DNA of 64,000 nt from Palaemon carinicauda (taxonomy: Eukaryota; Arthropoda; Malacostraca; Decapoda; Palaemonidae). Below, one piece after another: positions 24,411 to 39,372 of the stretch (the first letter of the stretch is position 1; every line of letters starts with the position of its first letter). Both the position numbers and the translations under genes were made by a program. The stretch is from positions 88,016,430 to 88,080,429 of the forward strand of contig NC_090728.1 of the NCBI RefSeq assembly GCF_036898095.1, in the 5' to 3' direction. Below the pieces are notes generated by a model. It searched no databases. It saw only the letters and a list, made by a program, of their open reading frames with translations, and had not been told where the DNA came from.

Positions 24411-25990
24411 GTTGATTGATTGGCATGTCCAAATCGAATCCTGAACTTGCTAATGCGTGCCAATTCCACTGTGTTCAGTACTTCATATCTAACCTCAAAA
24501 TATTACTATGAATGAATCGCAAAGTAGTCAGTATTGCATTTAGTGCGTAGAAACTATAAAGAAAACAAGGTATACTTTTTTACTGTTATATAGAAGGTAT
24601 GACGATTCTTTTAGGCATACTTGGAATGAAAAAACCAACCTTCAATGTTACCGTGTTCTGGTATTTGGTTATGATTATTGTTTTATTTGTTTACGATTGC
24701 TAAATTGGCAGCTTTTCCTTGTTGGTTTGCTTCCTTCGATATCATTTACAGTTTGTTTACTTCAGCATTTGAACTATATTTCTTTACTGTCTTAACTCTT
24801 TAGGTCTGTATACGGATTGTAATTCCATTTTAAATACAATATCAATTTTGGGATGTTTACTTTCTCTGCATTTTTATTGATTTTATGTTTATTTATCTTA
24901 AACGTTACTTCAGGTTTCTTTTTCACTTCATTTCAAATTTTTATTCGCATTATAGTGTGTGATTTTTTTTTATAGTTTTGTAATAGTGGTGATTACGTTT
25001 AGAAATAAATGACGATAAAGTTTTAATTGACACCTAAATATCTGTTCAAAATGGCATAATTTTTGTTATTGAAAATACTAGCAATGGCCTTTGATTTGCA
25101 AGTGTTAAGGAAACGAATGCGAAGGAGCGTATGCATAGTAATTATTTGGAGAAATTACTTGAGAATTACTTTCAGAAAAGGAAGAATAAACAAAGCATTA
25201 GTATGAATACAAAAAAATTACTTGTCAGAAATCATTGATGTCTTTAAACCTGGCTGACTGTCTTCAAACAGGAATATGCTTGTGGTTTTAAGTGCAGATA
25301 TTTATTTTTGCTGTTATTTGTTGATTTTTTTTTTTTTTTTTTTTATTCACATGTATAGTTTGGAACATTCTTTAGTGCTATCAGATCTAATGTTATCTTG
25401 TACATACTGATATAGATTTTTTTAAGGATCCTTAAATTGATTATTTTTTATATGACTTATTTTCTAAAGTTTCAGTTTTGTCTCTCTTTCTAGCTGTTAT
25501 ATGGGCAGAATCTTCTCTTATTCTAGCTTATGTCTCTTGCCTGTGTCACCCCTTATATCCAATCGTTTGTTTTTCTATGGGGAATAAAATCATGATCTTA
25601 AATCGCACTCTTACTTTATTACTCTAAATGTATGTATTTTTCATAATACTTTTTTTTCTCCAAGCTTTGGGTAGCCACTTTAACTGACTCCAATGTTGCT
25701 CCATGAGAACTGACCTTCTCCTTTACCAAGCCTAATACTTTTACGAAAAGCTGGTCGTCAGGCAGTTTTAGGCAATGTGCAATTTCCAATTAACTTATAT
25801 TTTAGGTTTCAAATTATGTTTAAGGGTTTCAGTGTTTATTTTTCAGCCTTAGTCCCTTATTTGTTTTAAATTTTAGCATGTGAATAAGATAAATGTCTTG
25901 TTATCATTTTATACAACGATCATTCATGTATTTGTTCCTAGCGTTATTTTTTGGGTCGAGATATATTAAGATTTGTTGACAACAGTCATC
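24411..25990. other. No gene seen; part may be LINE 3' untranslated sequence
   Basis: T-rich sequence with a poly(T) at 25326-25344. The right-hand few hundred bases lie 3' of the L2-like ORF and may be its untranslated tail. No frame of interest. Confidence 0.45.
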
Positions 25991-26090
25991 TTTTTCTGGT
26001 TCAGATTGAAATTTTTATTTCTGTTTTGTTAGTAAGGTTTTGAATTGAATTTTAGGAGATAGGAAATTAGTTCCCCTCCCCCCTTTTCTT

Positions 26091-27865
26091 TCAAGACTCA
26101 TGAAATAAGAAAGTCTTCAGTCTCCTCTTGAAAGCCTTAATGTCTTCAATCATTCGAATATTTCGTGGGAGCTTATTATATAGTCTCGGGGCCGCATATT
26201 TAGAGGCTCTGGAGCCTAAAGTAGACTTATATCTAGGTTCCAACAGTTTGAAGCCATCTGTAACTATTCTCGTGTCGAAACGATTTGTTGGCTGCGCAAT
26301 GTGTAGCAATTCTTTTAGGTATTTTGGACGCCCGGTTCCGATAACTTGGTGGGTTATTGTACATATTTTAAATTCAATTCTCGCTTTAATCGGCAGCCAG
26401 TGTAAATCGATTAATATAGGGGTGATCCTTTCTCTAGGTGGGACACCTTTTATCAGTCTTGCTCCTCTGTTTATTACGTTTTGTAATTTCTTAAGTTGCA
26501 CTTTTGGTAAATTGTAGTATATAGAGTTGCAGTAGTCAATACTGGTAATAACACAGTTTATCACAAGTTTCTTTACAGAATTTTCGTCCAGGTACTTTTT
26601 TATAAACGAAATATTTCTTAGATGATAACCAGGAGTTTTTATTACATTATTTATTTGGGCATTTAGAGACAGGATACAGTCAAGAAATACACCTAGATCT
26701 CGAACTTTACTAGATATCGGCACTGAGTCATTATTCATGTTCATTTGAATATCACCCAAGTTTCTCACGCTGTTTCTCTTGCTCACCACAATAAATTCAG
26801 TTTTGTTCCCATTTAATTTTAGTTTAAATGTTATCCATTCTCTAACACTATCAAGGATTCGGTTTAGAGTTCCAGTAGTGTCATGTATATTATTTATGTA
26901 GAAGTAAAATTGTGTGTCATCTGCAAATAGTTTAAACTTCACGCCATCCCTTTGTAGTATTTTCGATAGACCAATAGTATAGATGCAGAATAAGATTGGG
27001 CCAAGTACACTCCCCTGGGGTACCCTACCGGTTTGTACACAGTAATTTCTACCAACCAAGTAGTCTTTAAGGTATTCGAAGGCTTGATCTTCAACGCCGA
27101 TGGACCGTAGATCATTTAGTAGCAGTACATGCACCAGTGTATCAAAAGCAGCACTGAGATCGAGCAGTATTAAGATACCACATTTATTTTCACCCATCAT
27201 TTCTAGCATATCATTTACAACAGAGCAGACGGCTGTCTCCGTAGAGTATAGTTTTCTGTAAGCAGATTGGTTGTCAGGCAAAGCTTCTATTACTTCTAAG
27301 TGGCTGACTAGTTGTTAAAGAATTACATATTCAAGCACTTTTGAGATAAAGGATAGAGTTGAAATAGGTCTATATGAGCTTAATTCCTGGTAGGTCAGTG
27401 CATTCTTCAGAACTGGTGTGACTATAGCCACTTTCTCAGATTTAGGAAACTTACATTCATCAATGGTTGCATTTGCTATTATTATTATTTCGGCTAGACT
27501 AGACAAGTCTCTCTCTCCAATTACTTCAGATATTGACATACGATCGATCGCACAGTTTGTTTTCTTTGCTCTCTTGATGATTCTGGTGATGTCATCTTGT
27601 GTTATGTTGTTAAATCCTATTAATTTTGTCTGTGCTCCTGGTGTCTCATTAATCTGATGTTGAGTATTTACAAATGACCTGGTTATGTTTTCAATTTTGT
27701 TTTTAAAGAATACTAGAAAATTATTTGCTAATTCCTAGTGACTGTATCCATCAGGTAGCACTCTTTCCGCTTAACAGATTAGATTGTGTAATTGTGTTGC
27801 TTCATTTACTTCCATGTTATCTGTTAATACATTTTCCATCTCAACAAAATGCTTCTTGCAGCCCC
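26091..27865 (-). pseudogene. L2-like LINE reverse transcriptase, nearly intact (one stop)
   Basis: From about 27865 the minus strand reads an RT of the L2/CR1 group: 'ELANNFLVFFKNKIENI', 'YQELSSYRPISTLSFISKVL', then an in-frame TAA at about 27316. The same frame continues uninterrupted for about 400 codons to a stop at 26091. Motifs are PDNQSAYRKLYSTETAV, 'LLDLSAAFDTLVH' (motif A), 'VPQGSVLGPILFCIY' (motif B) and 'KLFADDTQFYFY' with FADD at 26916-26927. 'SIDYCNSIYYNLPK' and the C-terminal 'LHWLPIKARIEFKI' block follow. The endonuclease and ORF1 are missing (5' truncation). Apart from the stop and another near 27745 it is open, so this copy is fairly young. Confidence 0.88.
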
Positions 27866-28384
27866 CTTTATTACCCATTTGCGGGGGCTGCCAACGCAAG
27901 AGCCCACGGTCTTGCCATTGGAGCAAATCGTTCCAAAACGAACGAACGGAGCCCCCTTTTAAGATTTTTTCAATACTTTATTTCTTTTATGCTAATATTT
28001 TATCTAGTGTATTTTACTACCGTGCACTGCTCCAACTTTATTACATAAGATCCTCTTAGTTGCTCTGTTATCGTCTCTTGCGTTATTATTTTCTGCACAG
28101 ATTATTTCAGGTTCTGTAGCAAGATATTTTTTTTTTTTTTTTTGGGGGGGAGGGGTGGACATTTACTGCACCGAAGGTCACGCAGTCGTTTAAACCACTC
28201 TTTCTACTCTAATATCAATCCGTCTTGTATTTTCTCAAACCTATCTATTCATTTATTGCTAACATAATTCCAGGGTTAACTGGTTGTACTTTTATCTTGT
28301 GTGATTATTGGACCATTTTAAACTAAACTTTATGTATTTTGGATAATTACTCCTTCAGTAATTACTATTCCTACAAAGTTCTCT
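27866..28384. other. No gene seen; contains poly(T)-poly(G)
   Basis: A T-run leading into a G-run sits at 28129-28150. A GC-rich patch with agcccacggtcttgcc at 27880-27955 has no assignment. Confidence 0.45.
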
Positions 28385-28540
28385 TTTTTTACAATGGTAA
28401 TGCGTTCGCCTTGCAACCACATGACGGCAGATCGATACCAGCCTGGGCCCGGTTCATTGATGAGGCTGCTGTTGTGGTTGGGTCGGGCTTGCCCGCCTGC
28501 AGTTCTGGTACGCTTTTCTTCAGATGATATTGGAACTAAA
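28385..28540 (+). mobile_element. tRNA-derived SINE fragment
   Basis: Sequence 'aatggtaatgcgttcgcctt' resembles a tRNA A-box region. 'gatcgataccagcc' (28430-28443) resembles a B box, with spacing of roughly 30 bases. The rest ('ctgctgttgtggttgggtc') does not fold as a tRNA, so this is a SINE head rather than a gene. The B box is imperfect (GATCGATACC versus GGTTCGANTCC). Confidence 0.55.
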
Positions 28541-29530
28541 GCCAGACACATTTTAACCTTGATATCATATTTCTGTAGTCATACCAGATATCTAAATTTT
28601 TAACATAAAATTTTAAGTACTATAGTTCTTCACTCTTAACAAGATTCCTATTTTGCTAATTATACTGAGAGTAATAACTTATTTCCCACATTTTCTTGTT
28701 TGAATGCACTTAGTTGCTGTTACTGATTTCATGGATTTATTACATCAGTGCTTCTTTATACACTTTTAGTTTTCTATATTTTGCATGTGCAATCTTTAAA
28801 GCAAACTTAAGTTAATATCTTTTGCTTTGCGAATTCAACTTATCACTTCTTTTTCTGTTCTCAATTTGAAGCAATTAGGAACGATATCATCGACTACGTA
28901 AACTGATAGCTGGCCTCTAAGGCAACAACGTGTCAAATGATTGTAAATAGCTTGAAGGATTTGCTTCGTATTTTATTGATTTTACACCATTATTTGAAAA
29001 TGACTCAATATATACGTGTTCTAACATACCGGTAATATATCAATCCCGGACAGTAATTTTAGTAAATAAAAACGAAAATAACAACCGATTTTAGCAATAA
29101 TGACAAGAGAAAGGTGTAATTTTGTGTTAATAGCGCCAAAACAAATACCTTGTATTATATGAGAGGGAGAAAATATGCGGATATGATTGTTGGTGTGTAG
29201 GCTACTTGCTTTGGTTTTTGCTTTGTGTTAATTTTTTTGGCTGTTGGCATTTTATTTATTGTGTGTGTTGAGATGAACATGCTTTGTCACGTAAGCCAGC
29301 TTGACATTTTGATTTCTTTTTAAACTTCCTTGACAAGTTTTTACGAATGGTTACCATTAAGGAGGAAACGGGTCCTTGTCATGCATCATTGGGGCCTGAT
29401 ATCATCATCACCATTATCGTCATTAAAGCTGTTGTTTTGGAAGCTACCTTTTAACATTCATATAGAAATATGTTGAATTAGTTTATATTTTACGTTGCAA
29501 ATTTACTGAATTGCGTTACTAATTTCCAGT
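28541..29530. other. No gene seen
   Basis: A/T-rich sequence on both strands without supported frames or repeats. Confidence 0.5.
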
Positions 29531-29702
<172 letters not shown>

Positions 29703-29910
29703 TTACAGGGAATAACATTGGGCTAAGTTTTGTTACTCCACTGTTTCCCTTGACTACTTCTTGACTGGATAATTCGAGGTCAAAATATCAAGTTTAATGC
29801 ACTGACAAAAACGTGAACAACTTGAGCCTCATACGTTGGTTAAAAACGTAAATTGTACGTATTCTTTCTATAAAAACAGAAGTATGGGGTTGTTTATAAA
29901 CGTAGAGGTA

Positions 29911-30100
<190 letters not shown>

Positions 30101-30352
30101 GCATGTCTGTATTTCTCATTTTTCACCTTTCGAGATTAGGTTGTAAAGTGATGACATCCTCAACTTAGGCTCGAACCCACCGCAGTTGCCCATCATCCAT
30201 GTTAACATATCGCTTCCTAGCATAATATAGGCTCATTGGTGTTCGATGGAATATGCGTAAAGGCATCGGAGCTTTTCGGGGAATGAAGTCCAGGAACATT
30301 TTCTAGTGAGACCAACGTTCCAATGACCGAACACCATTGTGTGTGTTTGAAT

Positions 30353-30430
30353 TTTAATGTTGGTGTCCTGATCAGTAGCATTACGTAACGCTAGTCAGGA
30401 CGGTACTTGGATGGATGATCGTAAAAAAGA
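30353..30430 (+). repeat. 5S rRNA-like fragment, probably from a 5S-derived SINE
   Basis: The string 'ggtacttggatggatgatcg' (30401-30420) closely resembles the 3' half of eukaryotic 5S rRNA (GTACTTGGATGGGTGACCG), which includes the box C / intermediate element region. Upstream 'gatcagtagcattacgtaac' can be aligned loosely with the 5S middle. The 5' half and the closing stem are absent and an A-rich run follows, so it is not a functional 5S gene. Confidence 0.55.
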
Positions 30431-31048
30431 AAAAAAAAAAAAAAAAAAGGGCCAGATTGTCTTATCATGACACTTGTACATTCACTGGATAGGGCTTGGG
30501 TTAGCGAGATCTCCCCCAGTGTGGTGCACAGGCTCCTCTGAAATGTAATTAATGCGCTTCATTATGTAGATTTGCGTGTAATTACAGAGTATTGTTGAAA
30601 GTCTCACACCTTGTATTTCAGATGTGTTTCTAGAATTACGGGGTGTGACTGTTATTCAAGGAGCCTATCACAGGTAGAATACCCCACGCCAGTCTTAAAA
30701 CGTGTTTCAGAGATTCTAAAACCTAAACTATTGATGACAGCGATGATAACCTTATGTAAAGGTGGGGAAAATATGATATACGTGACAGACAGTATGTGCC
30801 AGCCTGCCTTTTTAGTTAGAGATATGGTCATATTCGAAAGGAATGCAAGTTCAAAATTGGTAGCAGACTGTTTGAACATTTTGCTGGTAACCATGTAAAG
30901 AGAGAAGGTGCTTTCGTCAAATAGATATTCTGTGTGAGATGGACTGAAAACATGACAATAGTGATTTCAGGGCAAGTTAGAGATGGTGCAAAGTTTTGGA
31001 TGCAGAAATTTAGAGAGTAGCATCAAATAGTTTTCATTTATATGAATG

Positions 31049-31052
<4 letters not shown>
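30431..31052. other. Unrecognised short frames only
   Basis: A 95-codon plus-strand frame (30611-30898) and an 80-codon minus-strand frame overlap. Neither shows a domain I know. The region may be transposon-derived, but I cannot support a call. Confidence 0.35.

Positions 31053-31137
<85 letters not shown>
31053..31137. repeat. (TA)n microsatellite
   Basis: Directly abuts the left end of the mariner-like element, whose TA target lies within it. Confidence 0.97.
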
Positions 31138-31140
<3 letters not shown>

Positions 31141-32529
31141 GGTGTCCAAAAAATGTATATACATTTCAAATAATTGTGAATATGTTGTTTATTATAATTC
31201 TATTAATTCAAAAATGTAAAAATATTTACAAGCATCATTTTATTGTTTGTTTTTTTTTCACTGCCTGTTCTCAAGCTGACGTCATTGATCCACACTACGA
31301 CACTGCTGACAACGTGACAACGTGAAGCAATGGAATCGCACACACCATGAAACAATTCCCTTGGTATTTGGGCGCATTCATGTTCAATGGCTTCTCTCAG
31401 TTCAGCGACTGTTGCAGGTTTCATAGCGTAGACCTTGTCATTTAGGTATCCCCATAAGAAAAAACCTAGTGGTGAGGTCTGGTGAACGGGGGAGGATATT
31501 CAACGAAACCCCTTCGTCCAATCCACCTGTTTGGTAAGATCTCATCAAGGAAGGATTTAACATCGGGATGGTAATGTGGATGTACCCCATCTTGCTGAAA
31601 ATAAAACTCTTCATCTTCATAGTCTTCTCTAATGCTTAGCATGACGGACTGTTGCAGCAAGTTCAAGTAGATGGGACCATTTACAGTAGAATAAAACAAG
31701 AACTGTCCAATTAATTCTCTTGATGATAAACCACACCGCGTTGTAATTCCTGGTAAATTGACATGACAGTCGACAATAAAGTGGATTCTCAGGTCCCCAA
31801 TAGGTACAGTTGTGGCAGTCAATGGAACCTTTTAATTTGAATGTGGCCTCGTCACTCCACACAATCTTTGTTGAAAAATCTGTATTTTCTACACATTGTT
31901 CTAATTAACTCTCGCAATGCTGTACTCTTCGGTCTAGACCTTCATCATTAAGAGCATGAGCTACTCTTGGGATATAAGTTTTCCAATGACAAAGTTGCAT
32001 AATGCAATGGACAGATGGTTTTGAAATTCCAGCCTCACGACAAGCCTGTCGTGCAGACTTTCTCGGACTTCGCTGAAAAGTTTTCAGTACTCTTTCTTCC
32101 TGTGTAGGGCTCGTTGATGATCGTGGTCTTCCAGAATGTTTTTTGTGAATGTTCTGAACAGTTCCATCAGCTTCAATCTTGTCTCCAATTCGAGTGATGG
32201 TAACTCGCGTGGAAGTTCTTTTTTTAATTCTTTCCTAAATTGTGTTTGCACTTCAACTGCATTTTCACACTTCCAGCAGGATTTTAGAATAAATTTTCTT
32301 TATTTGATGGTTAGTCTGGCTGTCATCATTAAGTTCAGGGATTGAATCTGCAAAATAAACACAAACTCTTTAATTATTGGCTATTTACAAATACTTAAAA
32401 CATAGCCAAAATGCATTGAAAAAACAATAAAATGATACTTGTAAATATTTTCGCATTTTTTAAATAAAATTATAAGAAACTCCAAGTTTACAATTATTTA
32501 AAATGTGTATACATTTTTGGGACACCCTA
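31138..32529 (-). mobile_element. Mariner-like DNA transposon, 1.4 kb
   Basis: Inverted termini: left CAGGGTGTCC with 'aaatgtatatacattt', right (inverted) TAGGGTGTCCC with 'aaatgtatacacatttt'. Inner blocks around 'aaatatttacaa' and 'atcattttattg' are also inverted. It is flanked by TA on both sides within simple repeat, as expected for the IS630-Tc1-mariner superfamily. The transposase relic is on the minus strand. Confidence 0.92.
31203..32345 (-). pseudogene. Mariner-like transposase (DD41D-type spacing), frameshifted
   Basis: Minus-strand pieces in order: helix-turn-helix region with '[20 protein letters not shown]', then '[20 protein letters not shown]' and '[18 protein letters not shown]'. 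Next are [13 protein letters not shown] (first catalytic Asp), '[16 protein letters not shown]' (second Asp), and RSPDL followed by GFFLWGYLNDKVY. The third acidic position, usually Asp in '-DFFLWG', reads Gly. Counting from the second Asp gives about 41 intervening residues, the DD41D spacing. Two single-base shifts lie between the second Asp and FFLWG, one in a C-run near 31490. There is also an in-frame stop near 31905. Not functional. Confidence 0.85.
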
Positions 32530-34394
<1,865 letters not shown>

Positions 34395-34640
34395 AGCGCT
34401 ACCAGTGCACCTCACGTGGTGCACTGTAGGCATTAATAAAGGATCTTTGCAACGTTCCTTCGGCCCCGAATTGCTGCGACTGCTTAGCCTTGTACTTCAC
34501 CTCCGTTTCGGATTCCTTTCTGCCATCTTGCTGTCAAACCTGTTTTAACTCATTTTTCTCAGCAACTGCAGGGCAGGGTCTTACTCGAGTTTCACCTTAC
34601 CGCTGAATGGTCTCCCGGTCTCAGTACAGGGCCATACAGC
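34395..34640 (+). mobile_element. Short dispersed repeat (SINE-like), plus copy
   Basis: Begins 'gcgctaccagtgcacctcac', then 'gtggtgcactgtaggcatta', 'cgttccttcggcccc', and near the end 'ccgctgaatggtctcccggtc'. Parts recur inverted at 56275-56460. I recall this sequence as abundant in shrimp, but its class is unknown to me. Confidence 0.65.
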
Positions 34641-35083
34641 CCAATTATATAAATTCAAACAAATCACATAGGAAAGGAATTTTGATTGTATAACTTCTCT
34701 GAGAATCCAACCTTCAAGTATCTATTTGGGAGGAAAATCCCATGAAGCGGATAACCAGACCATACGACAATGGTTTGTCCTTGGAACAGATCGCTGCTTT
34801 AAAATATTTTATGAAGAAATCATTCGGAAAATTTATGTAAAACTCAAAAAATATGATCATGAAGCGAAGTCGGGGCACAAGAAATCTCAACCAGGAAATG
34901 CATTTTTGCATGGTGTATTCAAGGACAGTATTGCATATATTTCGCCAAACAGCGTAACATTTGTGAATTTTCACTCGCATGAATTAAATGACACTAAATG
35001 TGAATATTCAATGCAAAACGGCAGCTTTATTGAAAGCTTTAGGCCATGCTGTTAATTTAAGGATACGGAATTAATCACTTACC

Positions 35084-35087
<4 letters not shown>
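34641..35087. other. Unrecognised 109-codon plus-strand frame
   Basis: 34726-35055 is open and polar, lacks any motif I know, and ends 30 bases before a poly(T). It overlaps an 88-codon minus-strand frame of equal quality. I would not call a gene. Confidence 0.35.

Positions 35088-35143
<56 letters not shown>
35088..35143. repeat. Poly(T) run, 56 bases
   Basis: Uninterrupted T. It could be the tail of a minus-strand retroposon, but no body was recognised to its left. Confidence 0.95.
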
Positions 35144-35144
<1 letters not shown>

Positions 35145-37000
35145 ATAACGGGATTAGGCTAACACTGTATTTTTGTCGCCTCGCCTTGCCATTAGTGTTA
35201 GGTACAAGTTAGTGTTGGGGTTTTTAAATATAAAAAAGCAGACAAGGATGCACGAACTGATGCGTTTCCTAAAATTTCATAAAATCAATGATCCCATTGT
35301 GACTTGAAGCAAGAATGTAGTAGGGAAGATGGCTTTCCTCTTTTCTGGTTCGTAATAAAGAATTGTGGTTATACAGAGAAGTTATCGGGCTTTGTCGTCG
35401 TATAGTTTTTGTCATCTTAATGCCAGTTAGATAAGGAGCCAAATGCAGCGTTAACAAGACTTAGTCGCCTATCAATTCTAGAGGGAGAGGAAGGTTGGCT
35501 TCGAGTATGTGTGCGATAGGTTGTCAACAGTGAGCCCCAGTTGGACGCATTTCTGTAGATAATCTAATGTAACGGTAGTGGTATACTTTTAGGGTATTTT
35601 ATTTAGAAAATATTTTAGTAGAGAGTGAACTTGCTAATTTATTTTATTCTTTTGAGGACGGTCTATTTTTTTAAAACGTAGGATCTTCAATTTCCATCTC
35701 GTTTATACATAAATGGTGTCATAAATTTCGTCGACTTTATCATTAATATTTTATCTTTTTTTTCACACCATCCATGTCTTTTCTCCAGTGCTTAGGCCTT
35801 ATTCCAAAATACTTTTCATCCATTCACCCGTTTATTCATTCAACCATGTCGGGCTGTTACAATACTTACATAGAGCAATACATTCGTTGACTGGTTTTCT
35901 GATATATTTCGAAGTTGATATAAGTATTATATCTGTTTTGAGATTTACATCACTTTGTTTTTCTTGTTCAATATGTAAGCATTCTATTATGAGAAAGCTT
36001 GGTTTTCAAGCTGACAAGCTGATGACCTTTCATGTCTGTTTGATTATAAAAGTAATAATGAAAATAAGAATTATAATTTTTCCTAGAATATAAATATGTA
36101 CGGAACTCGGTCAATTTTTCATGCATTGCATAATGTATGTACATCAATGTTACACTATTATTGTATTTTCACTTGAGATTTAAGAGTTTCGGGATTTTGT
36201 GTAACATCTATTTTGAAGTAATCTGATTTGACACTTTTACGTAGTCCACCGTGTCTTCGTTTCGTATTTTCCATTTATACTAAAGAAATGTTTTAATTTG
36301 TCCAAGATTCTCTCTTTTAGGCACAATTTAAGCCTGGCGTACAGCCCATTTAAAGTGCAAATAATAGCAAGGAGTTTCTGAAGTTATTTAAAGTAGGTAT
36401 TCTGATTAGATTTCCAAAGGAACCCGAAATTTCCTGAGAAAATTTTGAAATGAAGAGTGAATTAAAATATGGTATTTCTATTCCCCATCTAAAGGACTCT
36501 TTATACAGTTCTCGCGCGGGGAAGAAATCAAGTCAAAATGTGCTAATTCGACCAACTAATGACCACACGAAGTTTTAAAATCTTTTATAGTTAAGTAACA
36601 GCGAAGGTGAAGGGAAGGATCCATTGTTTTGTAAGAGCGCCTTCCGGCAGTCCCTTGGGCGTATACCTTTGCAGTGCAGGTAATTGCTGGAACTCAATGG
36701 ATTACGTAAGATTTTATGGTTTTATTTTTTGTTTCCTTCAGAAGTGGAGCATTAGGCGTGTCAATTTGCCTTATCTCATTTACGGCTCGATGGATAAACA
36801 TGCTTAGAAATCTCCTTAATTAAGTCTTTGCTAAGCGTACTGTAGCTCTGCCTCTTCGTCTTTCATGGTGAATTTGTTGATTTTGTAAAGGGATTTACCC
36901 CAGACCCTTTATTTGGCCTCACAGTATCCTTGAATTGTATATTTTCAAGCATTCACTGTAAACAATAATGGTTTACACATATACAAAATACGCGCGATCG
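35144..37000. other. No gene seen
   Basis: A/T-rich; frames under 105 codons without motifs. Confidence 0.5.

Positions 37001-38296
<1,296 letters not shown>

Positions 38297-38369
<73 letters not shown>
38297..38369. repeat. (TC)n microsatellite
   Basis: About 73 bases of TC. Confidence 0.98.
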
Positions 38370-38372
<3 letters not shown>

Positions 38373-39084
38373 ATATGATCATGATAAATGATAATGACCA
38401 AGGTTCAGAAACCTTTTTCCCAAACTATTGTGCCCATCTTGTCTGAAAACTTTCCATTTGAAATGACGACCAAATCCATTTCCAACACACCACATAAATT
38501 CTCGTATTGTTTCTAATAAGACCATTCCACGTATATTAGTGCATTACAATGAACGCAATTTAGCATGTCAAAGGCGAGAAGACCGAATTCTGCGAGATCC
38601 TACTATTAATCCTTCTCATTTTATGCCAGAGGATACTTGCAAGACATTGCAGTCAAGGTAAAATTTAAATACAATTGTGTATTATTACACAACCACTCGA
38701 TTTATGATGAATTATTACATAAGTATCTTCAATGCAGTTGTATATATTGAGAAATTTTTGTGGCTACTCTCCCTGATTTTCTTTTATTGACAGATGAAGT
38801 GTTTATGAATTGATAACTTTATTTCATTATAGTGAATGACCACTTGGGTTACAATGCTGATTCTGAATTCCATTTTTCGTTCCCATTTTTGCTTTGCACA
38901 TTTTATGTTGAATGTTGCGATGACGTCACGCTGACATATGGTGTTAGTGTTCGTACAAAACCGCCCCAGTAAATAGAAAAATAACTGTCTTAGCGATGGG
39001 TAAGCTACATATGTAAAAAGGTATGACAATCCTAAAATTACTAACTACCGTAGGTTGCTAGCCCTTGAGTTTACATATCGTTAG
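38370..39084. other. No gene seen
   Basis: One 81-codon minus-strand frame without a motif. Confidence 0.5.
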
Positions 39085-39372
39085 ACCGTGATTTAAAAGT
39101 GAATAGCCTATTGGAAACGTCCCTGTCTGGCGAACTGCTGGACGGGGTTCGAAACCCACTCAAGCTTGATAGTTCCTTGTAGTGTCTGGAACCTCACCAT
39201 CCTTGGGAGCCTATAGGTCTAACTGTCGAGTCGTTGGCAGTCATTGCCTGGCCCTCCCTGGTCCTAGTTTAATGGAGAGGAACTTGAGCACTGTTTATAT
39301 GTAAATGTGGTCAGTCTCCAGGACATTGTCACTGTCCCTTGCCTCTGCCATTCATAATCGACCTTTAAAAAC
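39085..39372 (+). mobile_element. tRNA-derived SINE, nearly full length
   Basis: The head 'gaatagcctattggaaacgt' (A-box-like) is followed by ggttcgaaacc (39145-39155), a near-perfect B box. Then comes a body with 'cctcaccatccttgggagcc', 'ttgcctggccctccctggtc', 'tggtcagtctcc' and 'cactgtcccttgcctctgcc'. The tRNA-like head cannot form a full cloverleaf. I recognise the body as a frequent decapod SINE. Transcription would be by RNA polymerase III from the internal A and B boxes. Confidence 0.8.

Noticed and set aside
30353..30430. Functional 5S rRNA gene
   Set aside because: Only the 3'-half motif is present; the 5' half, the closing helix and a T-run terminator are not seen.
35088..35143. Poly(T) as the tail of a processed pseudogene on the minus strand
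   Set aside because: No recognisable protein or RNA sequence lies to the left (34641-35087) in the right orientation.
39085..39160. Functional tRNA gene
   Set aside because: A and B boxes are present but acceptor and anticodon stems do not pair, and the sequence continues into a SINE body.
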